Assembly: GCF_932274485.2 (NCBI RefSeq)
Contig: NC_065882.2
Location: 39,464,593-39,528,592, forward strand
Direction: 5' to 3'
Source of the DNA: Patella vulgata
Lineage: Eukaryota > Mollusca > Gastropoda > Patellidae
Length of the DNA stretch: 64,000 nt
The notes beneath the pieces are model-generated. The model made no database searches. It saw only the letters and a list, made by a program, of their open reading frames with translations, and was not told where the DNA came from. Shown here piece after piece: positions 9,837-20,223 of the stretch. The position numbers and the translations under genes are program-made. The first letter of the stretch is position 1. Each line of letters opens with the position of its first letter.

Positions 9837-11860
9837 CTTTTAGGACTGAAAATAAAGCTTTTCTACCCTGGTCTGCTAATTTCCGTTGTGTGGAGCTGAA
9901 TTTACCATTGAAATTTAATAATAGTCCGAGGTAGTTAAAATTATCTACAATGTCGACATGAACGTTATTAAAGGTCCAGGACTCAGTGGTTTTGATCTTT
10001 CCCCCATTTCTAAAAATCATAATTTTGGTCTTATCAGTGTTAACGATCATATTCCATGTCTGAGTATAATTGTATAGATAATTTAAAAGGTTTTGAAGTC
10101 CTTCAACCGTTTCCGAAAATATGACCTTATCATCTGCATACATTAAAAGGAATAAATTAAGTGTTTGGATATTAACTGAAGGACAATTATCAGATATGAA
10201 TAGAGACTCACAATCGTTAACAAAGAATGAAAATAAAAGCGGAGAGAGAACCTCGCCCTGAAATAATCCATTTGTACTTTCAAAATATTCAGATAGATCT
10301 CCATTATATTTTACACAACATTTAACTTTATCGTATAATGATCTGATAACTGCAAGTATATTCCCTTTAACGCCCTCATGAATTAATTTATACCATAAGT
10401 TAGATCTGTTAACATAGTCGAATGCCTTTCTATAATCTATAAAACAACAATACAATCTCCTTTTATTTTTTAAACTTCTATTAACGAGAGCCTGTAAAAT
10501 AAATATAGCATCCACTGTTGACTGATTTTTACGAAATCCAAACTGGCACGTGCTTATTTTGTTATTGTTTTTATCAAATTGTAACAATCTGTTATTTAAA
10601 ATCGAAGTAAAGAGTTTACCCAAACAAGATACAATTGTAATTCCTCTAAAATTATCGGGGTTATTCGGGTCCCCTTTTTTGAAAACAGGTATGATATTCC
10701 CTGCGGCCCAAGACGTCGGGTAACATCCAGAATCAAGAATGTTATTAAATATTTTAAGTACACATGGTATTAGTTCCGTCTCAAAATATTTTAGCATCTC
10801 GTTTTTAATGTTGTCACTAGCTGATGCTTTATTTAAATGTAACCGTTTAATATTTTCTCTTATTTCAGTCTCAGTAATCGGTTGATCTAGGTCCGATACG
10901 TCATTATTCACATAGTTATCTAGGAAGTTATCGACGATAGCATTTGGGACAGGATTAGACGATGATACCCTCTTGAAATGGGTATAGAATGCATTTATAT
11001 CTAAATTGGAGTTAATCCTAGATTTGCGTTTATTAAACAATTTGTGGAAAGTTTTCGGGTTCGATTTTCTAATAAACTCAAAGTGATTTCCCGTTTTATT
11101 TTTATATAAATATTTCAACTTAATTTCTGTTTGCTTATATTTATACTTTGCTTGTACTAAATCTAATCTATTTTCTTTTGTTTTATTCTTGTTATAAGGA
11201 TTATGTATTGATTTGTATTCTTTGTATTTAGCTCGACACGCCTCCGTGAACCATGGCTTGTCTATTCTGTATCGCTTGTTAGTACGATTGGTGCGCACTG
11301 TAGTCACAGTGTGATCACACATCAAATCTTGTAAGACTAGTGAGAACTTTTCGACACTATAGTCGATAGTGACCTGGTTAGAATCGTTTGTTTCACATGA
11401 CTGCAACAACAAATCTTGATTATTTCTCAGTACAACACGAATTTGTTCAATCTTATCAATATTACTCCAATCCACTGAAACATTTGATATAGTTTTGATA
11501 CTAGTTGACTCTTCCACTAATAGATCAAATTGTATTTCTTTAAAAATATTAAAAACAAGTGGGGAATGGTCTGAGAATTCATTAAAATTGCCAGATTCAA
11601 AATGATCAATAATATCAATAGCTTTATAATCAACTAATAAATAATCTATTAAACTTGAGCCTTTACTATTACAAAAAGTAAGATTTCCATTGTCATCAAT
11701 CAAGTGTTTACGTAGCATCAAGGCATTAATAATTGAAGCATATTTGCTGTTGATACTGTTTGTACTCATTCCGATAAGCCCGTCTGAAAATGGCGACAGA
11801 TTGTCTATAGAGAGTGGCCTGTGGTGGAGGATATTGATGAGCATGTAGAACAAAGTTCAT
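8801..11860 (-). mobile_element. LINE-B, APE-type non-LTR retrotransposon, 5'-truncated
   Basis: Minus-strand LINE whose ORF2 is open for 958 codons. The 3' end near 8801 carries AATAAAGTACTTGAACTTG. The 5' end stops inside the endonuclease domain and abuts the tandem repeat at about 11868, the usual 5' truncation of incomplete reverse transcription. Clade uncertain (CR1/L2/Rex-like or a relative). The long open frame suggests a young copy. Confidence 0.75.
8977..11853 (-). CDS. LINE-B ORF2: endonuclease C-terminus plus reverse transcriptase
   Basis: An open frame of 958 codons. Residues 55-100 hold the end of an AP-endonuclease (SLIDYLLVDY and EFSDHSPLVF, with the catalytic Asp-His); the first ~150 residues of that domain are absent. 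RT blocks follow: AAGNIIPVFKKGDPNNPDNF, FGFRKNQSTVDAIF, CCFIDYRKAFDYVN (motif A), LFQGEVLSPLLF (motif B), MYADDKVIFSE (motif C, catalytic YADD) and FNYLGLLLNFNG (thumb). The C-terminus has CTNCNLDDIEDEYHFILICP, a zinc-knuckle-like motif common in APE LINEs. The Met at 11853 is simply the first in the truncated frame, not a natural start. Confidence 0.85.
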   Translation of the reverse strand: MFYMLINILHHRPLSIDNLSPFSDGLIGMSTNSINSKYASIINALMLRKHLIDDNGNLTFCNSKGSSLIDYLLVDYKAIDIIDHFESGNFNEFSDHSPLVFNIFKEIQFDLLVEESTSIKTISNVSVDWSNIDKIEQIRVVLRNNQDLLLQSCETNDSNQVTIDYSVEKFSLVLQDLMCDHTVTTVRTNRTNKRYRIDKPWFTEACRAKYKEYKSIHNPYNKNKTKENRLDLVQAKYKYKQTEIKLKYLYKNKTGNHFEFIRKSNPKTFHKLFNKRKSRINSNLDINAFYTHFKRVSSSNPVPNAIVDNFLDNYVNNDVSDLDQPITETEIRENIKRLHLNKASASDNIKNEMLKYFETELIPCVLKIFNNILDSGCYPTSWAAGNIIPVFKKGDPNNPDNFRGITIVSCLGKLFTSILNNRLLQFDKNNNKISTCQFGFRKNQSTVDAIFILQALVNRSLKNKRRLYCCFIDYRKAFDYVNRSNLWYKLIHEGVKGNILAVIRSLYDKVKCCVKYNGDLSEYFESTNGLFQGEVLSPLLFSFFVNDCESLFISDNCPSVNIQTLNLFLLMYADDKVIFSETVEGLQNLLNYLYNYTQTWNMIVNTDKTKIMIFRNGGKIKTTESWTFNNVHVDIVDNFNYLGLLLNFNGKFSSTQRKLADQGRKALFSVLKVCNDNYFNILTKLSVFDTYIGTILSFGSKISGSHKAGEVEKIHTNYLKRILWTRNSTNTCMLYFELGRYPLEITRKIKIFKYWIRLCNTENNLLRQCFKDMIINDDPWVINVKNELFKLGLGYMWENSFHKICKSDIFIIKGRLLDIFRQECYGQIRQSSKGVIYKQIIDTFSLQYYLTKQINIKYRKEITKIRLSSHNLNIEKGRYNKIKRCDRICTNCNLDDIEDEYHFILICPLYTDLRIKYIKKYFYTNPSIYKLIQLLNTDKANELSNLGKFLYLANKQRE

Positions 11861-11867
11861 CATCTAT

Positions 11868-12440
11868 TTTAGTAAGTTCCCCAAGTTTTGTGGAGATATC
11901 ACAGTGAACAAAAAAGTTATGGCCAAAAATGTGTTTTCGACCTGCAATTTTGGCAGAATTTTCCGTTTTTGGCCATAACTTTTTTGTTTACTGAGATATT
12001 TCAGATTAACTAAAATGTTATTCTCCAAATGGCCTAAAAATTGGCATGTGCATCTGTTAGTGTATTTTTATTAAGTTCTCCAAGTATTGTGGAGATATCT
12101 CGGTAAACAAAAAAGTTACGACCAAAAATGTGTTTTCGACCATATTTTTCGACCTGCAATTTTTGCAGAATTTTTCGTTTTTGGCCATAACTTTTTTGTT
12201 TACTGAGATATTTCAGATTAACTAAAATGTTATTCTCCAAATGGCCTAAAACTTGGCATGTGCATCTGTTAGTGTATTTTTATTAAGTTCTTCAAGTATT
12301 GTGGGGATATCTCGGTAAACAAAAAAGTTACGACCAAAAATGTGTTTTCGACCATAATTTTCGACCTGCAATTTTGGCAGAATTTTTCGTTTTTGGCCAT
12401 AACTTTTGCATTTACCGAGATATTTCAGATTAACTAAAAT
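11868..12440. repeat. Tandem ~206-bp repeat with internal hairpin (2.7 units)
   Basis: Units start near 11870, 12070 and 12282. Each contains AAAAAAGTTAYGRCCAAAAA and, some 40-60 bp on, TTTTTGGCCATAACTTTT, which are reverse complements and could fold into a long stem, plus TTTCAGATTAACTAAAATG. LINE-B is inserted at the left edge. It looks like a satellite built from a small palindromic element; the 68-codon frame on the minus strand is spurious. Confidence 0.7.
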
Positions 12441-13124
12441 TAAAAAAGCTGTACTTTTTAATAATGAACTTTATTAGATGAATAAATGCTGAAAATTTGA
12501 TACAATTCTGTTGTATGGTTGTTTTTATATGGGTTTCTGAAATTGGGTCATTTTTTGCTCTTTTTGGCACTTTTTATCAAATGGCGATTTTGGCCCCGGA
12601 GCCTTTTTGGGGGTAAATTTCCCTGTGTTACAACTTTTTGCTACCACCAGAAAAAATTGGAGAGGTAGAACCTTTCCCATAGACACAGAAAATGTGAAAT
12701 AATGACTTTCTGGGTCAATAAATTTTTCAAAAATGGCCGTCAAATAGGCAAGCAATCCTATTGGGGACCTCCGCAATACAGTGAAAAATTGATTTTTTTG
12801 GCATTTTTGTTGGTCAATTACAGAAAAAGTAAGCCACCCATGCCTCTGAAACTCTTTGTGCCCTTTCTCTGGGGTAAATATTAGTAGAAAATAGCATTAG
12901 AACTAAACCTGGATGCTTTCTTATTGAATAGGGGGGTCCCAAAAATGGTACCTTATACTTCCCCGTCACGCCCATAACCATGGAAACAGTAAAAATGTTC
13001 CCATTTTCTTATTTCTTGTCCGATTTTAGCAAATGAGGTGTCGTTGGACTCGTAACAACAACCCCAATAAGATAAAACAATCAGAAGTCACCTAAAAACA
13101 CTTTAAAAAATTCACTTGTGGTAC
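12441..13124. other. Non-coding stretch, nothing recognised
   Basis: AT-rich sequence with only short chance frames on both strands. No terminal repeats, RNA gene or splice-bounded exon that I can support. It ends at the 4-bp target duplication of the LTR element. Confidence 0.4.
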
Positions 13125-13128
13125 CTAT

Positions 13129-13633
13129 TGTTACATAATCAGATTATCTGATGTTAAAGACGCTTCCTGCCAACTTGACACCTGTTCGTTATCGACATGC
13201 CTGGAGTCCTTGGTCTATGTGATTATGTAATGATTATGTAAACTTGCTGGCATGTTTTATTTAAACTTTCTTTGTCTGATTAGCATGTATCGAATGTTAA
13301 ACTTGATATGATACATTAGCCAGATGTTTAATAAGATTCCGTTGTCTGGAATGGTTTATAAACCCAGATTAACAAACGAAATCTCAGAGAGGTACGGCCA
13401 GTGCAGGCCACGCAGGTCTAGAGTTACGACGGACAACGGCCATGTAATGTAAGAGTTGGGAGTTGGCACACTCGTGCCTAGCCGAGCTAGGGCATGGCTC
13501 TCTCAACACAAGCTAGTTATGGAGTCTTTAAGTTTTGTATATAATATGTTAGAAGAAGCAGAGAATAAAAGTATTTTAAGATGTTAAACTAGTCTTGTCA
13601 TCCGAACCTGATTACAGAACTAATACTGTCACA
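13129..13633 (+). repeat. 5' LTR
   Basis: A 505-bp long terminal repeat, TGTTACATAATC to CTGTCACA. It contains an AATAAA signal (AGAGAATAAAAG, near 13563) and, 5' of it, a TATA-like TATATAATATG. Confidence 0.85.
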
Positions 13634-13640
13634 TATTAAT

Positions 13641-13659
13641 TGGTGCCGTAGACTAGACC
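13641..13659 (+). other. Primer-binding site of the LTR element
   Basis: TGGTGCCGTAGACTAGACC begins eight bases after the 5' LTR. TGG pairs with the CCA end of a tRNA primer. Which tRNA is not determined. Confidence 0.6.
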
Positions 13660-14149
13660 AACGTTTTGAAGTCCTACCACTAGATAGAAGATCACAGGCC
13701 ACAGCAATTAGTATTCACAGGTAAGTCTTTTTCTGATCCTACCATGGCCACGGTTAATAATGACATTGTGCTATAATGTATTATAATTTAACTGGGAAAT
13801 CAGCAGTTTATCATCACGCTTTATTAAATATCATGGTGTAGTTACTTAGCTAGTAGTGGAACAGTCCTTAACTATTTGTAGGAAAATGACTAAAACAAAA
13901 TTGTATATATATTGTTTGTTTTACAATAGGTCATGTTGTTTTTAAAAGATTATAAATGATAATTGTTTGTTTTTGAACACATATTTTGGCATTTAAAAGT
14001 AGTAGTAACAGGTTAATATCGAAAAGTAAAATGTTTTGTGATTGTTTAACTAGAATTGGGTTAACAGTATCGTAATTTGGAATTTAACCCAATAACATTC
14101 ACAAAGTATTAACGCGTTTATCTCTAAGGTTTTTTTTGTTGTTGTTTTG

Positions 14150-14425
14150 TCTATATGTGTCTATTACCCCAAATGTTAATGGGATGCCCCGATATTTACG
14201 GGAGAGAATTTTATTTGTGATACCCCTAATGTTAATATGGGATGCCCCGATATTTACGGGAGGGAGGTTTTTTTGTGATACCCCTAATATTAATAATGGG
14301 ATGACCCGATATGTACGGGAGAGATTTTTATTATTTTTTTAATTTTGTGATACCTCAATACTATGAAATTGGGAGGTCCCGATATGTTACGGGAAAATTT
14401 TTTATGTGAAACCCCAGTCAGGTGG
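14150..14425 (+). repeat. Tandem ~65-bp repeats inside the LTR element
   Basis: About four to five units with the core GGGATGCCCCGATATTTACG followed by GGAGRG, T-runs and GTGATACCCC. They lie in the internal non-coding part. A second loose repeat (CTCGNGTGTGTGNGAACA) follows at 14940-15220. Confidence 0.65.
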
Positions 14426-15443
14426 GATTGGTTTAACCCCAGGAGAGGGTCGTGCTCAGAATTACGAGCGACCGTATTGTCTTGTTTTGTGTTGTGTTTC
14501 AAAAATTATAGAAATAAACCGTTATTAATTTTGATACGTTCTTTCAAAATATCTTATTAAAGATTGTAAAATGTGTTCAGAAAAAAACAAAACAATATGA
14601 CATCCTAATTTCAATTCTATCCATGTAAATAATAATGTAAATATCGTTAGATAGCTAATTAAAGTCTGTTCCACTTGCTATTTTGATTAACTATTAATTA
14701 AGTTCACTCCATGATATGATAAACAGATGAAAAAAACTTCACATGGGTGGCAGTTATAATACTCTTCATAGCACATGTCGCACCGTCCCGGCCAGGCGGT
14801 ATGGAAAAGATAAGACTACCGGAAGACACCGACTCCTTGCCATTACGGGAAACTTATACAAGAAGACGACGGAATGAAGGAAGAAGAAAAAAATGAATTT
14901 GTCTCTCCCTACAGTTGGCTTCAAGGATTGTATTTCGCGCTTCTCGAGTGTGTGCGAACATTAGAATAGTTACAGTGTTTTGGGTTTTTTTTTATAATTT
15001 TTAGTGATTGTGTGCGAACATTAGAATATTATAGTTTTACAGTGTTTTTTTTTTTTGTTACAATTATTAGTGATTCAAATATCAAATAACTCGCGTGTGT
15101 GCAAATTCAAATATTTTTCATTATATATGCGATTCCAGGAACTCGTGTGTGTGAACAGTAAAATTATCTGCGACATAATTATGTGATTTCAATGTCTCGC
15201 GTGTATGAACACTGTAGTATATATGTATGAACTTTTCAACCAGTATCTTATTACTTTTCAACCAGTGTTTTATTCTTTTGCCATTTGCATTTTTTCTTTT
15301 TGTTTATATAACTTTTAATCAGCTTATAGTTATTTTTCGTATTTTTGTTTATATATTAATTAGGGTAGTTACCATCGACTCCATTTATATTTAATTTTGT
15401 AATAGTCTTTAAAAGTTATTTCATATAATTCATAACTTTATTC

Positions 15444-15458
15444 AAAAAAAAGGGAAGG
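15444..15458 (+). other. Polypurine tract of the LTR element
   Basis: AAAAAAAAGGGAAGG lies two bases before the 3' LTR, the expected place and composition for plus-strand priming. Confidence 0.75.
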
Positions 15459-15460
15459 TA

Positions 15461-15965
15461 TGTTACATAATCAGATTATCTGATGTTAAAGACGCTTCCT
15501 GCCAACTTGACACCTGTTCGTTATCGACATGCCTGGAGTCCTTGGTCTATGTGATTATGTAATGATTATGTAAACTTGCTGGCATGTTTTATTTAAACTT
15601 TCTTTGTCTGATTAGCATGTATCGAATGTTAAACTTGATATGATACATTAGCCAGATGTTTAATAAGATTCCTTTGTCTGGAATGGTTTATAAACCCAGA
15701 TTAACAAACGAAATCTCAGAGAGGTACGGCCAGGGCAGGCCACGCATGTCTAGAGTTACGACGGACAACGGCCATGTAATGTAAGAGTTGGGAGTTGGCA
15801 CACTCGTGCCTAGCCGAGCTAGGGCATGGCTCTCTCAACACAAGCTAGTTATGGAGTCTTTAAGTTTTGTATATAATATGTTAGAAGAAGCAGAGAATAA
15901 AAGTATTTTAAGATGTTAAACTAGTCTTGTCATCCGAACCTGATTAAAGAACTAATACTGTCACA
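15461..15965 (+). repeat. 3' LTR
   Basis: A 505-bp copy of the 5' LTR, same ends and length, followed by the CTAT target duplication. Confidence 0.85.
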
Positions 15966-15979
15966 CTATTTAAAACGGT

Positions 15980-17953
15980 ATGGCATCATCATTCTGGTTT
16001 ATGGAACCAATGAATAGAAGCGATGTTCGAGGTAAGAATAAATATTTTTTTTTTTTGGTATTTGCTCTTGTATCTAGAGACTAGTTTAGTACTCTCTCTA
16101 GTACTACTCTAGTAGTACGTATTAGGCCTAGTAGACAAATTTTGACAACCGTGACCTACTTTTAGTACTTCTTAAAAACCGTCAACACAGAGTTTTCAAT
16201 TCATTAATTTTTAAAATAATATTTTTTTTTCTTTATCATTTGTATGTTCAACTTGCAGAATTCTTCAATCTGGAAGGAAGAAGATACTGGTGGTAGTAAT
16301 AATGATATAAGTATAAGTAAAATCAATGATGAGGATGATGCTGATATTGACCTTGTGTTTAAAGATATGGCGTTTCTGTTCAATGTAAGTAAATTAGCCT
16401 AACCATTAGAAATATAAACTACATTTTTGTTTTAATTAAATAATTTAATTTTAATAATATATTATAAAATAAGGCTATTGAAGTTTTTGATGTAAATAAT
16501 TTAGTCTCATCATTTAATGAATTGTAGGAAGAATTTGAGGAGGAGTCAGCATTGGTGGAAGCTAATAATAAGATGCCTTTTTAAAATAGTCTAATTATTC
16601 ATTTAACTACGTAACATTAACATTGATCTCTTTATTTAAAAACACAATTATTATTTATTTATCGTAAAATTATTGTTAATTAAAGATGCATTATTTAAGA
16701 TTTAGATAAAGAGATGACTGTTTTCAGTATAATAATAGTTAAAAAATAAATAATCAAAAGGGAATACTGGTATGTTAAAAATTTCAATCAAGTTACTACA
16801 TTCTGAATGAAGTTATGGCTGTTTGATGAATAGTGTGGTTTTGATTGTCATTTCTACCCTTGTTATGATTATCCATTTTTTAAATAAATTATTAAATGGA
16901 AATCATGTTTAAATCAGTTGCAAATAACAACCATCTGATGATATAGAGAGTTGATTATGGGCTTTGCATGTGAATAAATGTCTAATTAATGATTTGTTTA
17001 TACAACATTTGAGGCCAAATTTACCTCTTACATAATGCATCTTTAACTGTTACATTTTATTTAGGGCATATAAAAAAAATATTCTGGTTCTTCGATAATC
17101 CTTCCTCACTTAAAAAGACCTTGTTGACAACACCACATAAATATTTTACCCAAGTTACAGGAAGTAACTCTATGAAAATATTTTAATGGATCCACTGGTT
17201 AATTTGTCAAGTATGAAAACCTCATAAATGTAATGCTATTGATGATACTGGGTAATCAAATAGTCCTATTTATATAAGCAATATGATGAGATAAATCTAC
17301 ATGTAGTGCCTTAAAATTTAATGGCCATGAAAAGTCATTTAGTCCAGTAGTTATCCTTTCACAAAATAAAAACACAAAAATAAAATAAACCCAGATTATT
17401 GGCACAGGATATATATTTTTTGTATTGCCCAATTATATTACAGGATACACAAGTAATCAACAATACGGACATTATTAATGCTTTGAATGAAATTTTAAAA
17501 TTTAATATGATGGACGAGAAAACAATATTACATCTGAAATCTAGAGGTAACCAAGTTAAACATTTTATTTTCAAATGTCCACAATCTACATGGAAATGTG
17601 GGCGTATAAAAATACTTACATGTATTTGAAAACCAAAAGTATGCCTCCATACTGTTGAAAATAGGCCTGCAGCCACAAAAATTCTAGCGCGAAGTTCCGC
17701 TACAAGGTCTTCCCTAATAAACAAACTATACATTTTTGGAAAGCTTATAACACCAGGAAGACAAATCCAGAGAGTTCCAATCCAAGCACAAAGTTTGCAC
17801 TAACTTGATTTTGGGCCAGATGAAAATTGTGATAATTGTCAAGTAATTGCTATATTTATTATAATATTATCTTTGTATTTTTCAGTTTCAGATATCAAGG
17901 ATGAAGTTGCCTTTTTGAACTCCTACCAATCAATTAATAAACAAGATTCCTGA
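15980..17953 (+). other. Candidate small multi-exon gene (unknown)
   Basis: Several short open segments have good splice borders: 16259-16384 (acidic, NSSIWKEEDTGG..., ends FLFN|gtaagt), 16528-16584 (EEFEEESALVEANNKMPF then stop), 17444-17546 (DTQVINNTDIINALNEILKF..., ends |gtaacc) and 17886-17953 (VSDIKDEVAFLNSYQS..., stop). The phases are compatible, giving either a ~63- or ~100-residue product. A possible first exon lies at 15980-16031, just after the LTR insertion. I do not recognise the protein. Because a P-like C-terminal exon follows at 18063, these may be exons of that transposase. Weak composition-only support. Confidence 0.3.
16585..17440. other. Non-coding interval
   Basis: AT-rich, with no frame or repeat I can support. 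Treated as a possible intron between the candidate exons at 16528 and 17444. Confidence 0.3.
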
Positions 17954-18062
17954 AGGAAATATCATTTAGGCCTATCTATTTTAGAACATAAAACTATTTC
18001 GTTCATACCTAACTAATACTTCTTTTTTTTATTGTAAAAATGTTTTCTTTTTTCTTAAATAG

Positions 18063-18424
18063 AATTATTATATCCGCTGAAGCTAATTTGATTTTCCAAC
18101 CAAACCTTGATCAAAAAGACTATGAAATAATTGCGTATATTGGGGGGGTGGATTATTAATAAACTTGTTTCTAGATATGTGCAAGCTGAAAAAAAAGAAT
18201 GTGTTCATATGCTTGCATGCAATGTGGATGGGGGGCAAGCTGCATTTATCAAATTAACTAAATTAAAGGACAGAGGGGGGTTAAAATATATAAATGGCCA
18301 TTTTCTTATATTATTAATTAGATTGGAAAAGAATTTTGTAGGGATATTTACACCTTTATCGACCAAAGTAGATAAAGATGAATTCATTAACAAATGCACA
18401 TTTGAATGTAAACAAGATTTTTAA
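18063..18424 (+). pseudogene. P-element/THAP9-like transposase, C-terminal exon
   Basis: The open part (18131-18424) reads WIINKLVSRYVQAEKKEC, then TKLKDRGGLKYINGH and LIRLEKNFVGIF. The LKDRGGL block downstream of a Y-I-x-G-Y/W-I-x-x-K-L block is the C-terminal signature of P-element and THAP9-type transposases. Just 5', another frame gives SAEANLIFQPNLDQKDYEI then IAYIGG, which joins WIINKL only across the GGGGGGG run at about 18141-18147, so a one-base indel breaks the exon. An acceptor AG precedes 18063. It is on the opposite strand from the long P-like gene at 24.7-39.1 kb and is thus a separate copy. Confidence 0.6.
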
Positions 18425-19290
18425 AACTGTTTTGATAAACCAATTATTGATGATAAAATCCAACATCTAATTTTAATAGATATAGTAAAATTATTTTTTA
18501 ATATAAGAATACATCATAGATGTAAAATTATTATTGAAAAATTGAAACTGAAGAAGTCTAAAGGTCTTAGAAAAACATTAAAAAAACTATAAATTCTACT
18601 CGAGTCATCATCCAACAATTTAGCATATTTATATGTGTATTCTATGAGAAGTACCTTATTTATTTATTTATTATGTGACATAATTTTTTTAACAGCAGTC
18701 TTTATTTATTTATTATGAAATTGTCTGAACATTATCATATAACCAAGCATTTCAATATAGTGCTTGTGGTGTGTATTTTTATGTAATATATTTTTTTAGT
18801 AATTGTCGACATTTTCGATTTAAATCTCCTCCGTGCAAATATCTGAAACAAAAATGTAACAGATACATCCAATCTAACAAAATGTTTAGTATTTCAATTG
18901 AGTAAAATGACAGTATTCACTGATTATATCGTTTACATATTTCATAAATATATAGAAGTGTAATATTGCAATTTTACCAAGTGTAGATACTCCTAATTTA
19001 TTTGCATAAAAAGTCAAACATCTCACCACAGTTTCCTCTTTTTCAGAGGTTGTGCATTTATTTTAATGGAACCACTTTCTTTCTCAATATTTCCCTTATT
19101 AGATTGAAAGAGAGAAGAAAGGTTTCTTTGAAGTCTAATCTTGTTTTCCTGGTATCTATCAAATTATAAAGAACGGACTAAATAACAATATCCTAACAAT
19201 GTAAATGAAACCAATGAACAAACTTAATGGGGTTTAATGTCCTACTTTTATTTTGAATTTAATTGAACAAAGACAGACAATTTTTAATAA
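18425..19290. other. Non-coding interval
   Basis: AT-rich DNA with nothing I can assign; a TATTTATTTATTTATTATG motif occurs twice near 18660-18715. Confidence 0.3.
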
Positions 19291-19299
19291 TTCTCGAAA

Positions 19300-19620
19300 A
19301 TGGCAGTAACAATAAATATAAAAATTTTAGCCAATAAAATACATTTGTCTAGTGCCGTCCCGTTAGAGTTATCTGTCTTGAAGTACTCAAGTAGTTCCAC
19401 GAGAAGTGCATCATATTACAATTCTATGGTGCGTGAATGCAATATTTATTTAAAGGAGCGCATTACTGAATTTCCTAATTGGGCTTTGGCTAGATTGCGT
19501 GGAGTGTCGGCTGAACACCCACCCAATCATTTGTTCTGTGATGGAATTCATTTCAATGATATTGGCTTAAAGCTGTATTATAGGTGTATTCGGGGAGCCA
19601 TATTACGCATGTTAGCTTAG
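19300..19620 (+). pseudogene. SGNH/GDSL-hydrolase C-terminal fragment
   Basis: A 106-codon frame ending FPNWALARLRGV, then LFCDGIHFNDIGLKLYYRCI and RGAIL. The D-G-I-H is the block-V Asp-x-x-His of SGNH hydrolases, and the surrounding phrase matches hydrolase domains carried by Ngaro-like and some LINE elements. The N-terminal half with the Ser (GDS) and Asn (GxND) blocks is not seen. Its place 5' of gag is unusual; it may come from a neighbouring copy. Confidence 0.5.
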
Positions 19621-19682
19621 GTAAGCATCTATTGAATGTTATCCTACGTAAATTTCCTGTTAGAATTGTTCCCTCATGCAAA

Positions 19683-20110
19683 GCAAGAGTGATGGTTGAT
19701 TCACATATAAAAAAGGGGTTTGGTGGTTGAGTCACAGTAAATTGTGGTTAATTCTGTATATAAAGCGAGTTTGGTGGTTGACTCGTATACAAAGCAAAGT
19801 GGTGGGTTACTCACATATATAAAGCGAGTTTGGTGGTTGACTCGCACAGTAAATTGCTTAATATAAAGCGAGTTTGGTGGTTGACTCGAATACAAAGCAA
19901 AGTGGCGGGTGACTCACATATAAAACGAGTTTGGTGGTTGACTCGCACAGTAAATTGTGTTTACTTCACATATATCAAGCGAGTTCGGTGGTTGATTCGT
20001 ATATGCAGAGTAAGAGTGATGGTAGGTGCCTTACATCTATATAGCGAGTTTGGTGGTTGACTTGCACAGTGGGTGACTCACATATATCCGAGCTTTGCAT
20101 AGTAATAAAT
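19683..20110 (+). repeat. Tandem repeat 'AGCGAGTTTGGTGGTTGACTC'-type
   Basis: About ten imperfect units of 35-60 bp with the core GAGTTTGGTGGTTGACTCG, alternating with CACAGTAAATTG and CACATATATAAAGC. Lies between the SGNH fragment and gag; may be the 5' repeat of the retroelement. Confidence 0.75.
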
Positions 20111-20223
20111 TGCCATTTGGGTGGCTGACTCTTCTTTAGGTACCGGGTAGTGGTCCCTTTGCTTATTATACAGATGTTTCAATATGGTACACTGTCCTTA
20201 TCCGCTTTATTTTTCAGAATAAT

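Larger units (their letters stand above)
13129..15965 (+). mobile_element. Non-autonomous LTR retrotransposon, structurally whole
   Basis: Two 505-bp LTRs (13129-13633 and 15461-15965), both starting TGTTACATAATC and ending CTGTCACA, flanked by the 4-bp target duplication CTAT (13125-13128 and 15966-15969). Between them are a primer-binding site, about 1.8 kb without a gag or pol frame, and a polypurine tract. The LTRs differ at about four positions, so the insertion is young. With no coding part it would depend on proteins from a relative (LARD/TRIM-like logic); the TGGTGCCG PBS is of a kind seen in Gypsy and BEL groups, so the family is open. Confidence 0.85.

Noticed and set aside
8977-11853. 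Host gene of 958 codons
   Set aside because: All conserved blocks are endonuclease/reverse transcriptase of a LINE and the N-terminus is truncated.
12034-12240. 68-codon minus ORF in the hairpin repeat
   Set aside because: Arises from the tandem repeat and is not kept in the other units.
17399-17733. Overlapping plus and minus ORFs as single-exon genes
   Set aside because: Only the 17444-17546 part has exon-like borders; the rest has no support.
19683-20110. CRISPR-like array
   Set aside because: Spacers are repeats themselves and variable in length, there are no cas genes and the genome is eukaryotic.
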